64,000 nucleotides of DNA, from positions 68,816 to 132,815 of the forward strand of contig JBQCHY010000065.1 in assembly GCA_051954235.1 (NCBI GenBank). Reading direction: 5' to 3'. Position numbers and translations under genes: made by a program. Numbering within the stretch: the first letter of the stretch is position 1; each line of letters begins with the position of its first letter. The notes under the pieces are model-generated. The model was not told where the DNA came from, did no database searches, and was given only the letters and a program-made list of their open reading frames with translations. Origin of the DNA: 62-47 sp051954235. GTDB lineage: Bacteria; Pseudomonadota; Alphaproteobacteria; Rhizobiales; Xanthobacteraceae. Of the stretch, positions 36,767 through 45,965 are shown one piece after another.

Positions 36767-37105
36767 TCAGATGGCGTCGAGGCCGGACTCGCCGGTCCGG
36801 ATGCGAATGGCCTCCTCGATATTGGACACGAAAATCTTGCCGTCGCCGATGCGGCCGGTCTGAGCCGCGCGGCGGATCGCCTCGATGGCTTTCTCGACGA
36901 GGTCGTCGCCGATGACGATCTCGATCTTCACCTTCGGCAGGAAGTCGACGATGTACTCGGCGCCGCGATACAGTTCGGCGTGGCCCTTCTGCCGGCCGAA
37001 GCCCTTGGCCTCGGTGACGGTGATGCCTTGCAAGCCGACCTCTTGAAGGGCTTCCTTCACTTCGTCGAGCTTGAATGGCTTGATGATGGCTTCGATCTTC
37101 TTCAC
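36767..37105 (-). CDS. glnB: Nitrogen regulatory protein P-II
   Basis: Trimeric sensor of 2-oxoglutarate and ATP/ADP. The 112-residue protein has the uridylylation site Tyr51 in RGAEYIVDFLPK (T-loop), the VTEAKGFGRQKGHAELY segment, and the B-loop TGRIGDGKIFV. Pairing with glnA marks it as GlnB rather than an amtB-linked GlnK. It starts at ATG 37105 with GGGAGAG about 10 bases upstream. Confidence 0.98.
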   Translation of the reverse strand: MKKIEAIIKPFKLDEVKEALQEVGLQGITVTEAKGFGRQKGHAELYRGAEYIVDFLPKVKIEIVIGDDLVEKAIEAIRRAAQTGRIGDGKIFVSNIEEAIRIRTGESGLDAI

Positions 37106-37434
37106 TGAATCTCTCCCGGCACTTCAGATCCTTCAGACTACAGGCGTGATATGTACGGCTGATGCCGCAGGCCGTCGCGGCGGAACGATGGTCGCGATGT
37201 GGTTCGTAAACGATCTCTCGAATGCCGGGCTTAAGGCCCAGCGGGCTAAATCCGATGCCGATCAGTTACCAGAATCAAATGGGGTGTTCCATGTCGGCCC
37301 AGCCGCATTCTGCGGCAGCTATGGGTGTATAAATGGGCAGTATGCACATTTTTCGGGCAGTAGCGCGTTTTGTTTCGACAGAGCGAAAATCCTGCTGCTT
37401 GCGTTTGAGGCGATGAAGGGCGCCCGGTGATGCC
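37106..37434. other. Divergent intergenic region, glnB / nnr
   Basis: This 329-bp gap must hold the glnB and nnr promoters. I looked for a sigma-54 site (TGGCAC-N5-TTGC) facing glnB and found none with the required GG/GC spacing. No convincing small gene or RNA is seen. A short inverted pair CCGCA/TGCGG occurs near 37303-37317. Confidence 0.5.
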
Positions 37435-38934
37435 ATGCAGGTTTTGACCACAGCGGAAATGAGCCGGGCCGATCAACTTGCCATCGCGGGCGGCACCAGC
37501 GGTTTTGCCCTGATGCTCAGCGCGGGACGCGCGGTCGCCGAGGCTGCGGCCGATCTGGTCGAGGAGGGGCCGATTGTCGTGGTTGCCGGCGGCGGCAACA
37601 ACGGCGGTGACGGGTTCGTCGCGGCGGCTGAACTGGTGGCGCGCGGCCGGCAGGTAACGGTAGTGCTATTCGGGACGCGCGAGGCGTTGACCGGCGATGC
37701 CGCGCTGGCGGCGCGGCATTGGAGCGGGCCGGTGCTGCCGGGCGAAGCCGCGTCGATCGGTCATCCGGCGTTGATCATCGATGCGTTGTTCGGTGCGGGA
37801 CTGGACCGGATCGTCAAGGACGGCGCGCGCGACTTGATCGAGGCGATCAATGCGTCTGGCGCGCCGGTCATCAGCGTCGATCTGCCGAGCGGTATCAACG
37901 GCAACAGCGGCGTGGTGATGGGCGCGGCGGTCCACGCCGCCGAAACCGTCACGTTCTTCCGCCGCAAGCCCGGCCACCTGCTGATGCCGGGCCGCTCCTA
38001 TTGCGGGCGGGTTCGGGTGGTGGACATCGGGATCGATCCGTCCGTCCTGCACGACATCGCGCCCGCGACCTTCGAGAACGTGCCTGATCTTTGGGCGCAT
38101 GTTTTTCCGGTGCCGCGTGCCGACGGACACAAATACGCTCGTGGCCATGCGGTCGTCGTGTCCGGCGGCATTGCAGCGACCGGCGCGGCGCGGCTGGCGG
38201 CGCGAGGGGCGCTGCGCGGCGGCGCGGGGCTGGTGACGGTGCTGTCGCCGAGCGAGGCGCTCGCGGTCAACGCGGCGAGCCTGACCGCGATCATGATTCG
38301 CCCGGTCGATACCGCCGCCGAATTTGCCGAGGTGCTGGAGGATCGCCGCCTTAATGCCTGCGTCATCGGGCCGGGGGCCGGCGTCGGGTTGCGGACCCGC
38401 GCGCTCGTTCTGGCCGCGCTCGCAGCGGGGCGCCAGACCGTGCTGGATGCCGATGCGCTGACGAGTTTCGCCGACAAGCCGGACGATTTGTTCGAGGCCA
38501 TCAAGGCGATGACCGAAACGGGTGTCGTCCTGACGCCGCATCAAGGCGAGTTTTCACGCCTGTTCAGCGAGTTGGATAACAAGCATCCATTCAAATCGAA
38601 ACTGGAACGGGTGCGTGCGGCGGCGGTTCGCAGCGGCGCGGTGGTGCTGCTCAAGGGCGCCGATACGGTCGTGGCCGCACCCGATGGCCGAGCGGCGATT
38701 GCCTCCAATGCGCCGCCGTGGTTGGCGACGGCGGGTTCGGGTGACGTGCTGTCCGGCCTGATCGCGGCGATGCTGGCGCAGGACGTGCCGACATTCGAAG
38801 CCGCCTGCATTGCGGTCTGGATGCACGGCGAGGCCGGGCGCGAAGCGGGGCCGGGGTCGATCGCGGAAGACTTGCCGGAGGTTCTGCCGGCGGTGTTCCG
38901 GCGGCTCTACGACACATTCGAAGTGGATTACTGA
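37435..38934 (+). CDS. nnr: Bifunctional NAD(P)H-hydrate epimerase / ADP-dependent dehydratase
   Basis: Repairs damaged NAD(P)H hydrates. The 499-residue fusion has the YjeF_N epimerase domain (about 1-205) with VVVAGGGNNGGDGFVAA, IIDALFGAGLDR and SVDLPSGINGNSG. The ribokinase-like dehydratase domain (about 220-495) has YARGHAVVVSGG, VLTPHQGEFSRLF, VLLKGADTVVAAPDG and the ATP-site TAGSGDVLSGLIAAML. The domain order and length match E. coli YjeF. It starts at ATG 37435, divergent from glnB. Confidence 0.95.
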   Translation: MQVLTTAEMSRADQLAIAGGTSGFALMLSAGRAVAEAAADLVEEGPIVVVAGGGNNGGDGFVAAAELVARGRQVTVVLFGTREALTGDAALAARHWSGPVLPGEAASIGHPALIIDALFGAGLDRIVKDGARDLIEAINASGAPVISVDLPSGINGNSGVVMGAAVHAAETVTFFRRKPGHLLMPGRSYCGRVRVVDIGIDPSVLHDIAPATFENVPDLWAHVFPVPRADGHKYARGHAVVVSGGIAATGAARLAARGALRGGAGLVTVLSPSEALAVNAASLTAIMIRPVDTAAEFAEVLEDRRLNACVIGPGAGVGLRTRALVLAALAAGRQTVLDADALTSFADKPDDLFEAIKAMTETGVVLTPHQGEFSRLFSELDNKHPFKSKLERVRAAAVRSGAVVLLKGADTVVAAPDGRAAIASNAPPWLATAGSGDVLSGLIAAMLAQDVPTFEAACIAVWMHGEAGREAGPGSIAEDLPEVLPAVFRRLYDTFEVDY

Positions 38935-38940
38935 CGGCCC

Positions 38941-40284
38941 TCACTCCACCGCATAGTGGCGAACCAACCGTGGCGCACTCCAGTCGGCGGCCACGGATTC
39001 GAGAAGCCAGCGTCCGGCGGTTTCCGCCTTGAAGGCGACGCGGTGGGTCTGGCTTGGTCCAACCACCAGCGTGTCGAGCCAGAACGGCTTCCAGCCGTCG
39101 TCGAGCCGGTCGAGCAGACGGAAATGGTGGCCGTGCAGGTGGAAGGTCACCGGGATGGTGGCGCGATTGATCAGGGTGAGGACGACGGCGCGGTTGCGCT
39201 TCACCCGAAACGCGGGCGTGGCGGTCAAATCGAATTGAGCCGGTGTGCTCCAGCCGTTGGCCGGTTTCGTGGTCTGGTCAAGCGCGAGATCGACCCGGAG
39301 CGCATTCCGCAGGTCGATCTTGTCGGGCAGCCCGTCGGACGGCAGGGCGGACGGAGTCGGAAGCAGGGTGGGCCGAACCGACTCACCAGAGGTTGTCAGC
39401 CGGGCGATCGGGAATGCGCTGGTGCCGTCGTGTAGAAAGATTTGTGCGGTCGATCCCGGTGATCCGGTCGCGTCGATGATCGTGTCGATCCGGGTTCCGG
39501 GCGCCAGCATCAATTGCCCGTCGCGCGCCGGGAACGGCTCAGCGGGGCGGCCGTCGATAGCCATCACGAGGACATCGTGATTTTCGATTTTCAGTGCAAC
39601 GACATTGCGTTGGCAGGCATTGATGAAGCGAAATCTCACCCGCTCGTTGGGGCGTAGCGGGATCTCCCGGGATGGTTGGCCGTTGATCGTATAGATCGGC
39701 GCGGCGGCGTCTCCGGGCATACCGGGCGCAGCCGCGCTGCCGTCGGCACGCAGCCGCCAGTCCTCGATCAGAAACACCTCGTCGCGGTCGGTCGTCATGC
39801 CGTCCTCGCCGACCTTCAATGCCAGCGCGCCGGTGGCCCGCGCCTGTCCGTCGCCTAGCAATCGCGCGTCGCACAGCAGCGTACCGGCGTGAAGCAGAGG
39901 CAGCGCGAGCGTTCCACGGCTACCGGGCGCGATCGGGACGCCCGCCAGCAACGGCTCCGCGGTCGGCACGCCGTCCAGGCCGTACCAATTCAGGATGGCC
40001 GGAACGGGAAGATCGTTCTGGAAGGTCAGGGCCACGGTATCGCCGCGGCGGAAAGCGAGTTGTTGTCCGCCGGCTTCGGGTTCGAGCGCCCAGATTTCCG
40101 AATCCGGACCGTCTGGTCGCAGCGGTCGGCGAATGGGACGAGCACGCAGCGTCAGCGGGATTGCTGGACGCGGTGGTGTGGCCTGCTGGGCGCGGCCTTG
40201 CGTGGCCGCGAGAACGGTTCCCGCAAGCCCCGCGAGCACCGAACGCCGGTGAAGGTGAACAGGAAGAGGGCTACGCGTTGTCAT
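38941..40284 (-). CDS. Multicopper-oxidase-like protein lacking most copper ligands, Tat-exported
   Basis: A 447-residue protein with a twin-arginine signal (HRRSVLAGLAGTVLA) and three cupredoxin-like domains. Of the four copper motifs of multicopper oxidases, the first (HWHG) reads NWYGLDG, the second (HxH) reads CDAR, and the fourth (HCHxxxH) is replaced in WLLESVAADWSAPRLVRHYA. Only the third, FHLHGHHF near residue 380, is kept. This parallels FtsP/SufI, a copper-free relative that stabilises the divisome, so a structural periplasmic role is plausible but unproven. It is convergent with nnr, with a 6-bp gap. Confidence 0.85.
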   Translation of the reverse strand: MTTRSPLPVHLHRRSVLAGLAGTVLAATQGRAQQATPPRPAIPLTLRARPIRRPLRPDGPDSEIWALEPEAGGQQLAFRRGDTVALTFQNDLPVPAILNWYGLDGVPTAEPLLAGVPIAPGSRGTLALPLLHAGTLLCDARLLGDGQARATGALALKVGEDGMTTDRDEVFLIEDWRLRADGSAAAPGMPGDAAAPIYTINGQPSREIPLRPNERVRFRFINACQRNVVALKIENHDVLVMAIDGRPAEPFPARDGQLMLAPGTRIDTIIDATGSPGSTAQIFLHDGTSAFPIARLTTSGESVRPTLLPTPSALPSDGLPDKIDLRNALRVDLALDQTTKPANGWSTPAQFDLTATPAFRVKRNRAVVLTLINRATIPVTFHLHGHHFRLLDRLDDGWKPFWLDTLVVGPSQTHRVAFKAETAGRWLLESVAADWSAPRLVRHYAVE

Positions 40285-40547
40285 GGCACATGCGGACCAT
40301 TTTCGCCGGCGGAAGTCCAGCCGTCCGGGGACAACGCCGAGGCGTCAGAAAAGCGCATCCGGACCATTTTTTTGCTGCGCGCGGGCGTTCGCATGCTATA
40401 AGCCCGCCGCAACGATCAGGATGGTTTTGCTGGGCTCGGCGGGACCGTCGCGATCGATTTCGGTTTGTCGAAGCATGTAGAGGGCGATGCCGCGTGACGG
40501 CGGCCGGTATCGTGCAGCGACATCGGGGCCTGATTGGACCTTCAAGC

Positions 40548-40632
<85 letters not shown>

Positions 40633-40790
40633 GGCATGATCCCAAGCGGGCCGCGTGAACGATTTTCCGGAGGACGTGTTTCCGTAAGGAGTTAGGTCCG
40701 CCGAACCACCGACGCGAGGCGTTTTGCCATGCGTCGCCAGATTGACAACGACCGGCCATCGGCCGGCCAAGCGGGAAGAAGATTGACGCC

Positions 40791-42152
40791 ATGCAGGTGA
40801 ACGAAACCGTCGCCGACGGATTGAAGCGCGAGTTCAAGATCAGCATCCCGGCCGCCGATATCGGCGCCAAGGCGGATGCGCAACTTGCCGACCTCAAGGG
40901 CAAGGTCCGCCTCAACGGTTTCCGTCCGGGCAAGGTGCCGACCGCCCACCTGAAGAAGCTCTATGGCCGTTCGGTGATGGCCGAGACGGTTGAGAAGACG
41001 ATTCAGGAAACCAACAGCCAGATATTCACCGAGCGCGGCTTCAAACTCGCGACCGAGCCGAAGGTGACGCTGCCGACCGAGGAAAAGGCGGTCGAGGAAA
41101 TCCTCAACGGCAATGCCGACCTGACCTACACCGTCGCCATCGAAGTCGTGCCGTCCATCGAACTGGCCGACTTCAAGACCTTCACTGTCGAGAAGCCGGT
41201 GGCTGAAGTCAGCGATGCAGATGTCGACGAAGCGATCAAGCGTATCGCTGACCAGAACCGCGACTACGCCGACAAGGGCGAGGGCGCCAAGGCCGAGACC
41301 GGGGACCGCGTCACCATCTCGTTCAAGGGCACCATCGGCGGCACCCCGTTCGAGGGCGGTACCGGCGAGGGCATTCAGGTCGGGATCGGCTCGAACACCT
41401 TCATCCCGGGCTTCGAGAACCAGTTGATCGGCATCGCCAAGGACGAGACCCGCACGCTCAAGGTGCCATTCCCGAAGAACTATGCGAACGCCGAACTGGC
41501 CGGCAAGGATGCCGAGTTCGAGACCACTGCGACCCTGATCGAAGCGCCCAAGGACAAGGCGATCGACGACGAGTTCGCCAAGTCGCTCGGCCTCGAGTCG
41601 CTCGACAAGCTCAAGGAAGCCGCCCGCGAGCGCCTGACTGCCGAGTATGCGGCCGCGTCGCGCCAGAAGGTCAAGCGCGCGCTGCTCGATCGCCTCGACG
41701 AAGCCCACAAGTTCGAAGCGCCGCCGTCGCTGGTCGACGAAGAGTTCAACCTGATGTGGAACTCGATCAAGGCCGAGATGGACTCCGCCGGCAAGACCTT
41801 CGCCGACGAGGACACCACCGAAGAGGCGGCGAGCGCCGAGTATCGCAAGATTGCCGACCGCCGGGTCCGCCTCGGGCTCGTGCTTTCGGAGATCGGCGAG
41901 AAGAACAAGATCTCCGTGACCGACGACGAGGTCAGCCGCGCCGTGATCGAGCGGGCGCGCCAGATGCCGGGCCGCGAGAAGGAAGTGTGGGATTTTTATC
42001 GCAGCAATCCCAGCGCCTTGGCCCAGCTTCGTGCACCGATTTATGAAGACAAGGTGGTGGACTTCCTGCTCGAACTCGCCACCGTCAACGACAAGACGGT
42101 GTCGCGTGAAGACCTCTACAAGGACGAGGACGCCGACAAGACAGCAGCTTGA
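40791..42152 (+). CDS. tig: Trigger factor
   Basis: Ribosome-associated chaperone and peptidyl-prolyl isomerase, 453 residues. The N-terminal ribosome-binding domain has the signature GFRPGKVPTAHLKKLYG; the middle FKBP-type PPIase domain runs from about 165 (DRVTISFKGTIGGTPFEGG, FIPGFENQLIG). The C-terminal helical arms follow (LGLESLDKLKEAARERLTAE), with an acidic tail. It opens the tig-clpP-clpX-lon block, the usual order in proteobacteria. Confidence 0.97.
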   Translation: MQVNETVADGLKREFKISIPAADIGAKADAQLADLKGKVRLNGFRPGKVPTAHLKKLYGRSVMAETVEKTIQETNSQIFTERGFKLATEPKVTLPTEEKAVEEILNGNADLTYTVAIEVVPSIELADFKTFTVEKPVAEVSDADVDEAIKRIADQNRDYADKGEGAKAETGDRVTISFKGTIGGTPFEGGTGEGIQVGIGSNTFIPGFENQLIGIAKDETRTLKVPFPKNYANAELAGKDAEFETTATLIEAPKDKAIDDEFAKSLGLESLDKLKEAARERLTAEYAAASRQKVKRALLDRLDEAHKFEAPPSLVDEEFNLMWNSIKAEMDSAGKTFADEDTTEEAASAEYRKIADRRVRLGLVLSEIGEKNKISVTDDEVSRAVIERARQMPGREKEVWDFYRSNPSALAQLRAPIYEDKVVDFLLELATVNDKTVSREDLYKDEDADKTAA

Positions 42153-42158
42153 GCGAAG

Positions 42159-42178
42159 GCCGCCCTTCGGGGCGGCCT
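42159..42178 (+). terminator. GC-rich hairpin after tig (weak terminator)
   Basis: GGCCGCCC (42159-42166) pairs with GGGCGGCC (42171-42178) around a TTCG tetraloop, 6 bp after the tig stop. No T run follows, so it may stabilise the transcript end rather than terminate alone. Confidence 0.5.
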
Positions 42179-42231
42179 CGACACCTGCGGGCACGGGCGG
42201 CGAATCCGAACCCGGTCAATCAACCAACGTC

Positions 42232-42324
42232 GTCATGCCCGGGCTTGACCCGGGCATCCACGTCTTTTGGGGGGCTGTGGCGGGAAGAAGACGTGGATGG
42301 CCGGGACGAGCCCGGCCATGACGC
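42232..42324. repeat. Intergenic palindromic repeat, family B (copy 2)
   Basis: CGTCATGCCCGGG at the left and CCCGGCCATGACG at the right, with GGCATCCACGTCTT facing AAGACGTGGATGGCC. Same family as 26317-26405; only the central loop differs. Confidence 0.9.
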
Positions 42325-42368
42325 AGAGAGCGCGCTGCCTCGCAGCTCCGCCCCGGACGTTTGCGACG

Positions 42369-42803
42369 TCATTCCGGCCGAGCGTGGATCAACGACTCGA
42401 GACGTAGCGACATCACCGGCTTGGTGCCGTCGGTGAGGACGGCGCGAATGAACATGAATGCGTCGTTTCGCTCCGGACGCATCACGATGTTCTCGATCTC
42501 GGCGTAGCCGGTGAGTTCGGTGCCCGGGCGCACCGGCCGTTGCAGGTCGATTTCGAACCGCTTGCCGGCAATGCCGGCCACCTTCCACCACATCGCCTCC
42601 GCGACCAGTCGCTGGTAGACCGCCATGGTGTGCAGCCCGCTGGCGATCACGCCGCCGAACGGGCCTTTTGCCGCAGCTTCGGGATCGATGTGGATGTAAA
42701 GGGGGTCATAGCGCGTTGCGAATTCGATGATTTCGGCTTCTTCCATTCGGTAGGTCTCGAACGGGAAGCGTTGGCCGACAGTGAGATCCTGAGCGTAGAG
42801 CAT
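42369..42803 (-). CDS. MaoC family dehydratase
   Basis: A 144-residue single hotdog-domain (R)-hydratase-like protein. The N-terminus is MLYAQDLTVGQRFPFETYRM, and the active-site segment is FATRYDPLYIHIDPEAAAKGPFGG with the family's Asp-x4-His pattern, followed by VIASGLHTMAV. It probably hydrates enoyl-CoA or acts on a related acyl thioester. The start at 42803 has AGAGGAAAG upstream. It is divergent from clpP and convergent with tig. Confidence 0.88.
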   Translation of the reverse strand: MLYAQDLTVGQRFPFETYRMEEAEIIEFATRYDPLYIHIDPEAAAKGPFGGVIASGLHTMAVYQRLVAEAMWWKVAGIAGKRFEIDLQRPVRPGTELTGYAEIENIVMRPERNDAFMFIRAVLTDGTKPVMSLRLESLIHARPE

Positions 42804-43165
42804 TTCGGTCTTTCCTCTGGAGACCCGTCCATGCTGGCAGCTTCCGGTACGCCAAGCCATGACCTGCGGGGTAAAGGCCACGCTTTCACGCTGGATATCG
42901 GCTCAATCGGCCGACGTGGTAAGCCGTTAAGGTTGCCGCACGAAACACCGGCGAGGGGGTATAGCGCCGCTATGCCGTGCTCTCCGAATCGGCTTGAACT
43001 AGGCAACCGATTCCCGGCGGAGGCAGGTCTTGTCCTGGCGGGATCGGGGTATATCTGTACGCCGCTTAATCTATCTTGCCTTTCGGGGCTGTCATGCGCG
43101 GCGACGAGGTCAACCGGCCCCGTCACACCGCACGCTGAACGTCCCGCTGAACCCTCAGGTGATAA
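42804..43165. other. Divergent intergenic region, maoC / clpP
   Basis: A 362-bp gap with no supported gene. It must hold promoters for the MaoC gene and clpP. Frames open across it have atypical composition and no ribosome binding site. A candidate clpP promoter is listed separately. Confidence 0.5.
43029..43056 (+). promoter_or_regulatory. clpP: Candidate clpP promoter
   Basis: CTTG (43029-43032) and TATATCT (43050-43056) are separated by 17 bp. This resembles the alphaproteobacterial RpoH heat-shock form (CTTG, then a TAT-rich -10) as well as a weak sigma-70 promoter. It lies 110 bp before clpP. Found by eye only. Confidence 0.4.
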
Positions 43166-43801
43166 ATGCGCGATCCGGTGGAAACCTACATGAACCTCGT
43201 CCCCATGGTGGTCGAACAGACCAACCGCGGCGAACGGGCTTACGACATCTTCTCGCGCCTCCTGAAAGAGCGCATCATCTTCGTGACCGGTCCGGTCGAG
43301 GACGGCATGTCGACGCTGATCGTCGCCCAGCTTCTGTTCCTCGAAGCCGAGAATCCCAAGAAGGAAATTTCGATGTACATCAACTCGCCAGGCGGCGTGG
43401 TGACATCGGGGCTGGCGATCTACGACACCATGCAGTTCATCCGCCCGCCGGTGCATACACTGTGCACCGGTCAGGCCGCGTCGATGGGCTCGCTGCTGCT
43501 GGCCGCCGGCGAGAAGGACAACCGCTTCTCGTTGCCGAACTCCCGCATCATGGTCCACCAGCCGTCCGGCGGGTTCCAAGGCCAGGCCACCGACATCATG
43601 CTGCACGCCCAGGAAATCCTCAACCTGAAGAAGCGCTTGAACGAAATCTATGTCAGGCACACCGGACAGACCTACAAGGCGATCGAGGATGCGCTGGAGC
43701 GTGACAAATTCCTCACCGCCGACATGGCCAAGGAGTTCGGTCTGATCGACAAGGTGATCGACAAGCGGATCGACGAGGCGACTCCGGCGAAACCGGCCTG
43801 A
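43166..43801 (+). CDS. clpP: ATP-dependent Clp protease proteolytic subunit
   Basis: Serine protease barrel that degrades substrates fed by ClpX or ClpA; 211 residues. Catalytic Ser is in GQAASMGSLLLAAG, His in RIMVHQPSGGFQGQATD, and the oxyanion region is YINSPGGVVTSGL. The N-terminal MNLVPMVVEQTNRGERAYDI gives the axial loops. The start at 43166 could alternatively be a later in-frame Met, since the propeptide is short. clpX follows 399 bp downstream. Confidence 0.97.
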   Translation: MRDPVETYMNLVPMVVEQTNRGERAYDIFSRLLKERIIFVTGPVEDGMSTLIVAQLLFLEAENPKKEISMYINSPGGVVTSGLAIYDTMQFIRPPVHTLCTGQAASMGSLLLAAGEKDNRFSLPNSRIMVHQPSGGFQGQATDIMLHAQEILNLKKRLNEIYVRHTGQTYKAIEDALERDKFLTADMAKEFGLIDKVIDKRIDEATPAKPA

Positions 43802-44200
43802 GGCAGCCGGCCGGGCGCGATCTGGGGGTAATCCGCGCTGAACCCTATCGCGGTTCCATCACACTCAACCGCGGACGTGGCCATCGGGCCACGTCATACC
43901 GAATTGCACTGGCGGGGGTCGCGCCAAGGCCGCAAATCACGCTATTGTCACGACACCAGACCAATGGCCGATTAGCGAATTCTTGATAGTCGGCTGTCAG
44001 CATGGTTGGCTGACATCGGTTACTGACGGATTGAACTGGCCGCGATTCGTCGCGGCTCATGAAGTGAGAAAGGGTCTTCCAGGCAGGGTCTTCTTGGTAC
44101 GGATATTGCTCCTATCTTAAGTTTCAGGCGGATGTGCCGGATTGGAGCGGTCTTGATCGAAGAGATCGTGCGATGAGATCGAAGGCAGACGGAGACAGGA
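43802..44200. other. Intergenic region, clpP / clpX
   Basis: A 399-bp gap with no supported gene or RNA. It probably holds an independent clpX promoter; no clear -35/-10 pair stands out. Both strands are interrupted by stops or give low-complexity products. Confidence 0.4.
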
Positions 44201-45475
44201 ATGAGCAAGGTCGGCACCAGCGACTCGAAGAACACTCTCTATTGCTCGTTCTGCGGCAAGAGCCAGCATGAAGTCCGCAAACTGATCGCAGGTCCTACGG
44301 TTTTCATCTGCGACGAATGCGTTGAATTGTGCATGGATATCATTCGCGAGGAGAACAAGTCCTCGCTGGTGAAGTCGCGCGACGGCATTCCGACGCCGAA
44401 GGAAATCTGCAAGGTGCTGGATGATTACGTGATCGGCCAGGGCCATGCGAAGAAGGTGCTGTCGGTCGCGGTTCACAATCACTACAAGCGGCTGAACCAT
44501 CAGACCAAGCACAACGACGTCGAACTGGCGAAGTCGAACATCCTGCTGATCGGTCCGACCGGCTCCGGCAAGACGCTGCTGGCGCAGACCTTGGCGCGCA
44601 TCCTCGACGTGCCGTTCACGATGGCGGACGCGACGACGCTTACCGAGGCCGGTTACGTCGGCGAGGATGTCGAGAACATCATTCTCAAGCTGTTGCAGGC
44701 TGCCGACTACAACGTCGAGCGGGCGCAGCGCGGCATCGTCTACATCGACGAGATCGACAAAATTTCGCGCAAGTCCGACAACCCGTCGATCACCCGCGAT
44801 GTTTCGGGCGAGGGCGTGCAGCAGGCACTGTTGAAGATCATGGAAGGCACGGTGGCCAGCGTTCCGCCGCAGGGCGGCCGCAAGCATCCGCAGCAGGAAT
44901 TCCTGCAAGTGGACACCACCAACATCCTCTTCATCTGCGGTGGCGCGTTCGCGGGGCTGGAGAAGATCATTTCCGCGCGGGGTCGGACGACGTCGATCGG
45001 TTTCGCCGCGCAGGTGCTGGCGCCGGAAGATCGCCGCACCGGCGAGATTTTCCGTCACGTCGAGCCGGAGGACTTGTTGAAGTACGGCCTCATTCCGGAG
45101 TTCGTCGGCCGCTTGCCGGTGGTCGCGACCTTGGAAGACCTCGACGAGGCTTCGCTGAAGAAGATCCTCACCGATCCGAAGAACGCGCTGGTCAAGCAGT
45201 ACCAGCGGCTGTTCGAGATGGAGAACATCGAGTTGACCTTCGCCGACGAGGCGCTGGGCGCGGTGGCCCGCAAGGCCATCGAGCGCAAGACCGGCGCGCG
45301 CGGGTTGCGGTCGATCCTCGAAAGCATCCTGCTCGAGACCATGTTCGATCTTCCGGGTCTGGAAGGGGTCGAGGAAGTGGTGATCTCGCGCGAAGTCGTC
45401 GAGGGCACGGCACGGCCGCTCTACATCTACGCGGATCGTTCCGACCGGGCGAACGAGACCAGCGCCAGCGCCTGA
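44201..45475 (+). CDS. clpX: ATP-dependent Clp protease ATPase subunit ClpX
   Basis: AAA+ unfoldase of 424 residues. The N-terminal zinc-binding domain has CSFCGK and CDECVELC (four Cys). Walker A is GPTGSGKTLLAQTLA, the pore loop is GYVGEDVEN, the IGF loop region that docks on ClpP follows Walker B, and the sensor-2 region is IERKTGARGLRSILE. GLIPEFVGRLPVVATL is the family signature. The start at 44201 gives the standard MSKVGTSDSKNTLYC N-terminus. Confidence 0.98.
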   Translation: MSKVGTSDSKNTLYCSFCGKSQHEVRKLIAGPTVFICDECVELCMDIIREENKSSLVKSRDGIPTPKEICKVLDDYVIGQGHAKKVLSVAVHNHYKRLNHQTKHNDVELAKSNILLIGPTGSGKTLLAQTLARILDVPFTMADATTLTEAGYVGEDVENIILKLLQAADYNVERAQRGIVYIDEIDKISRKSDNPSITRDVSGEGVQQALLKIMEGTVASVPPQGGRKHPQQEFLQVDTTNILFICGGAFAGLEKIISARGRTTSIGFAAQVLAPEDRRTGEIFRHVEPEDLLKYGLIPEFVGRLPVVATLEDLDEASLKKILTDPKNALVKQYQRLFEMENIELTFADEALGAVARKAIERKTGARGLRSILESILLETMFDLPGLEGVEEVVISREVVEGTARPLYIYADRSDRANETSASA

Positions 45476-45965
45476 TCCGGCGGCGCGGACGCGCCGGCGG
45501 CACGTTCGTTCATGCCAACGCGTTTGCCACACGAAATGCGTCGTCCCCGCGCAGGCGGGGACCCATAACCCCTGACATTGGTTGTCTATACTACGGCGCC
45601 TTGGCGAAAGGGCCGAGCCGCTGCGGCGTTTGGGTCCCCGCCTGCGCGGGGACGACGCCGAGGTTACCTGATCCTTCGCGTATGTTTTGGGTCAGATAAC
45701 CTGATCGCGGCTTACGATTCGACGTCAATGCGCGCGCCGGCGCTGCAGGAAAAGTGCTGTGTGCAGGGCCATTTGGCCGGCTTGACTCCATGGTGGCCCA
45801 TAGCCACCTAATGCTCTCGGCGAAGCCAAATCTCGCTGGATTCGCCATTCATTCGTTCCTGACAGAAGGCGGTTTCCCGCTGCTCATCAAGAACATCTCG
45901 GCACCTTGTGGCGGTTGCGCATGTTGCGGACTGCGTGCAAGGGGGCACAACAAAGGGAATAGGCC
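45476..45965. other. Intergenic region, clpX / lon
   Basis: A 490-bp gap holding a family D repeat (45539-45657) and an inverted repeat AGGTTACCTGA (45661-45671) / TCAGATAACCT (45692-45702). No supported coding sequence. The lon promoter should lie between about 45700 and 45960; TTGACT at 45782 is a possible -35. Confidence 0.5.
45539..45657. repeat. Intergenic palindromic repeat, family D
   Basis: CGTCGTCCCCGCGCAGGCG (45539-45557) faces its complement CGCCTGCGCGGGGACGACG (45639-45657). Arms extend through TGGGTCC/GGACCCA around a 65-bp centre. Confidence 0.9.

Noticed and set aside
35325..36863. A 512-codon open frame opposite glnA
   Set aside because: Shadow of glnA; no ribosome binding site and no recognisable domain.
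37106..37434. A sigma-54/NtrC promoter for glnB
   Set aside because: No GG-N10-GC pair with acceptable flanks was found by eye in the glnB-facing direction.
42540..43193. A 217-codon frame spanning the maoC-clpP gap
   Set aside because: Its first part is antisense to maoC, its end overlaps clpP, and the middle has no conserved motif or ribosome binding site.
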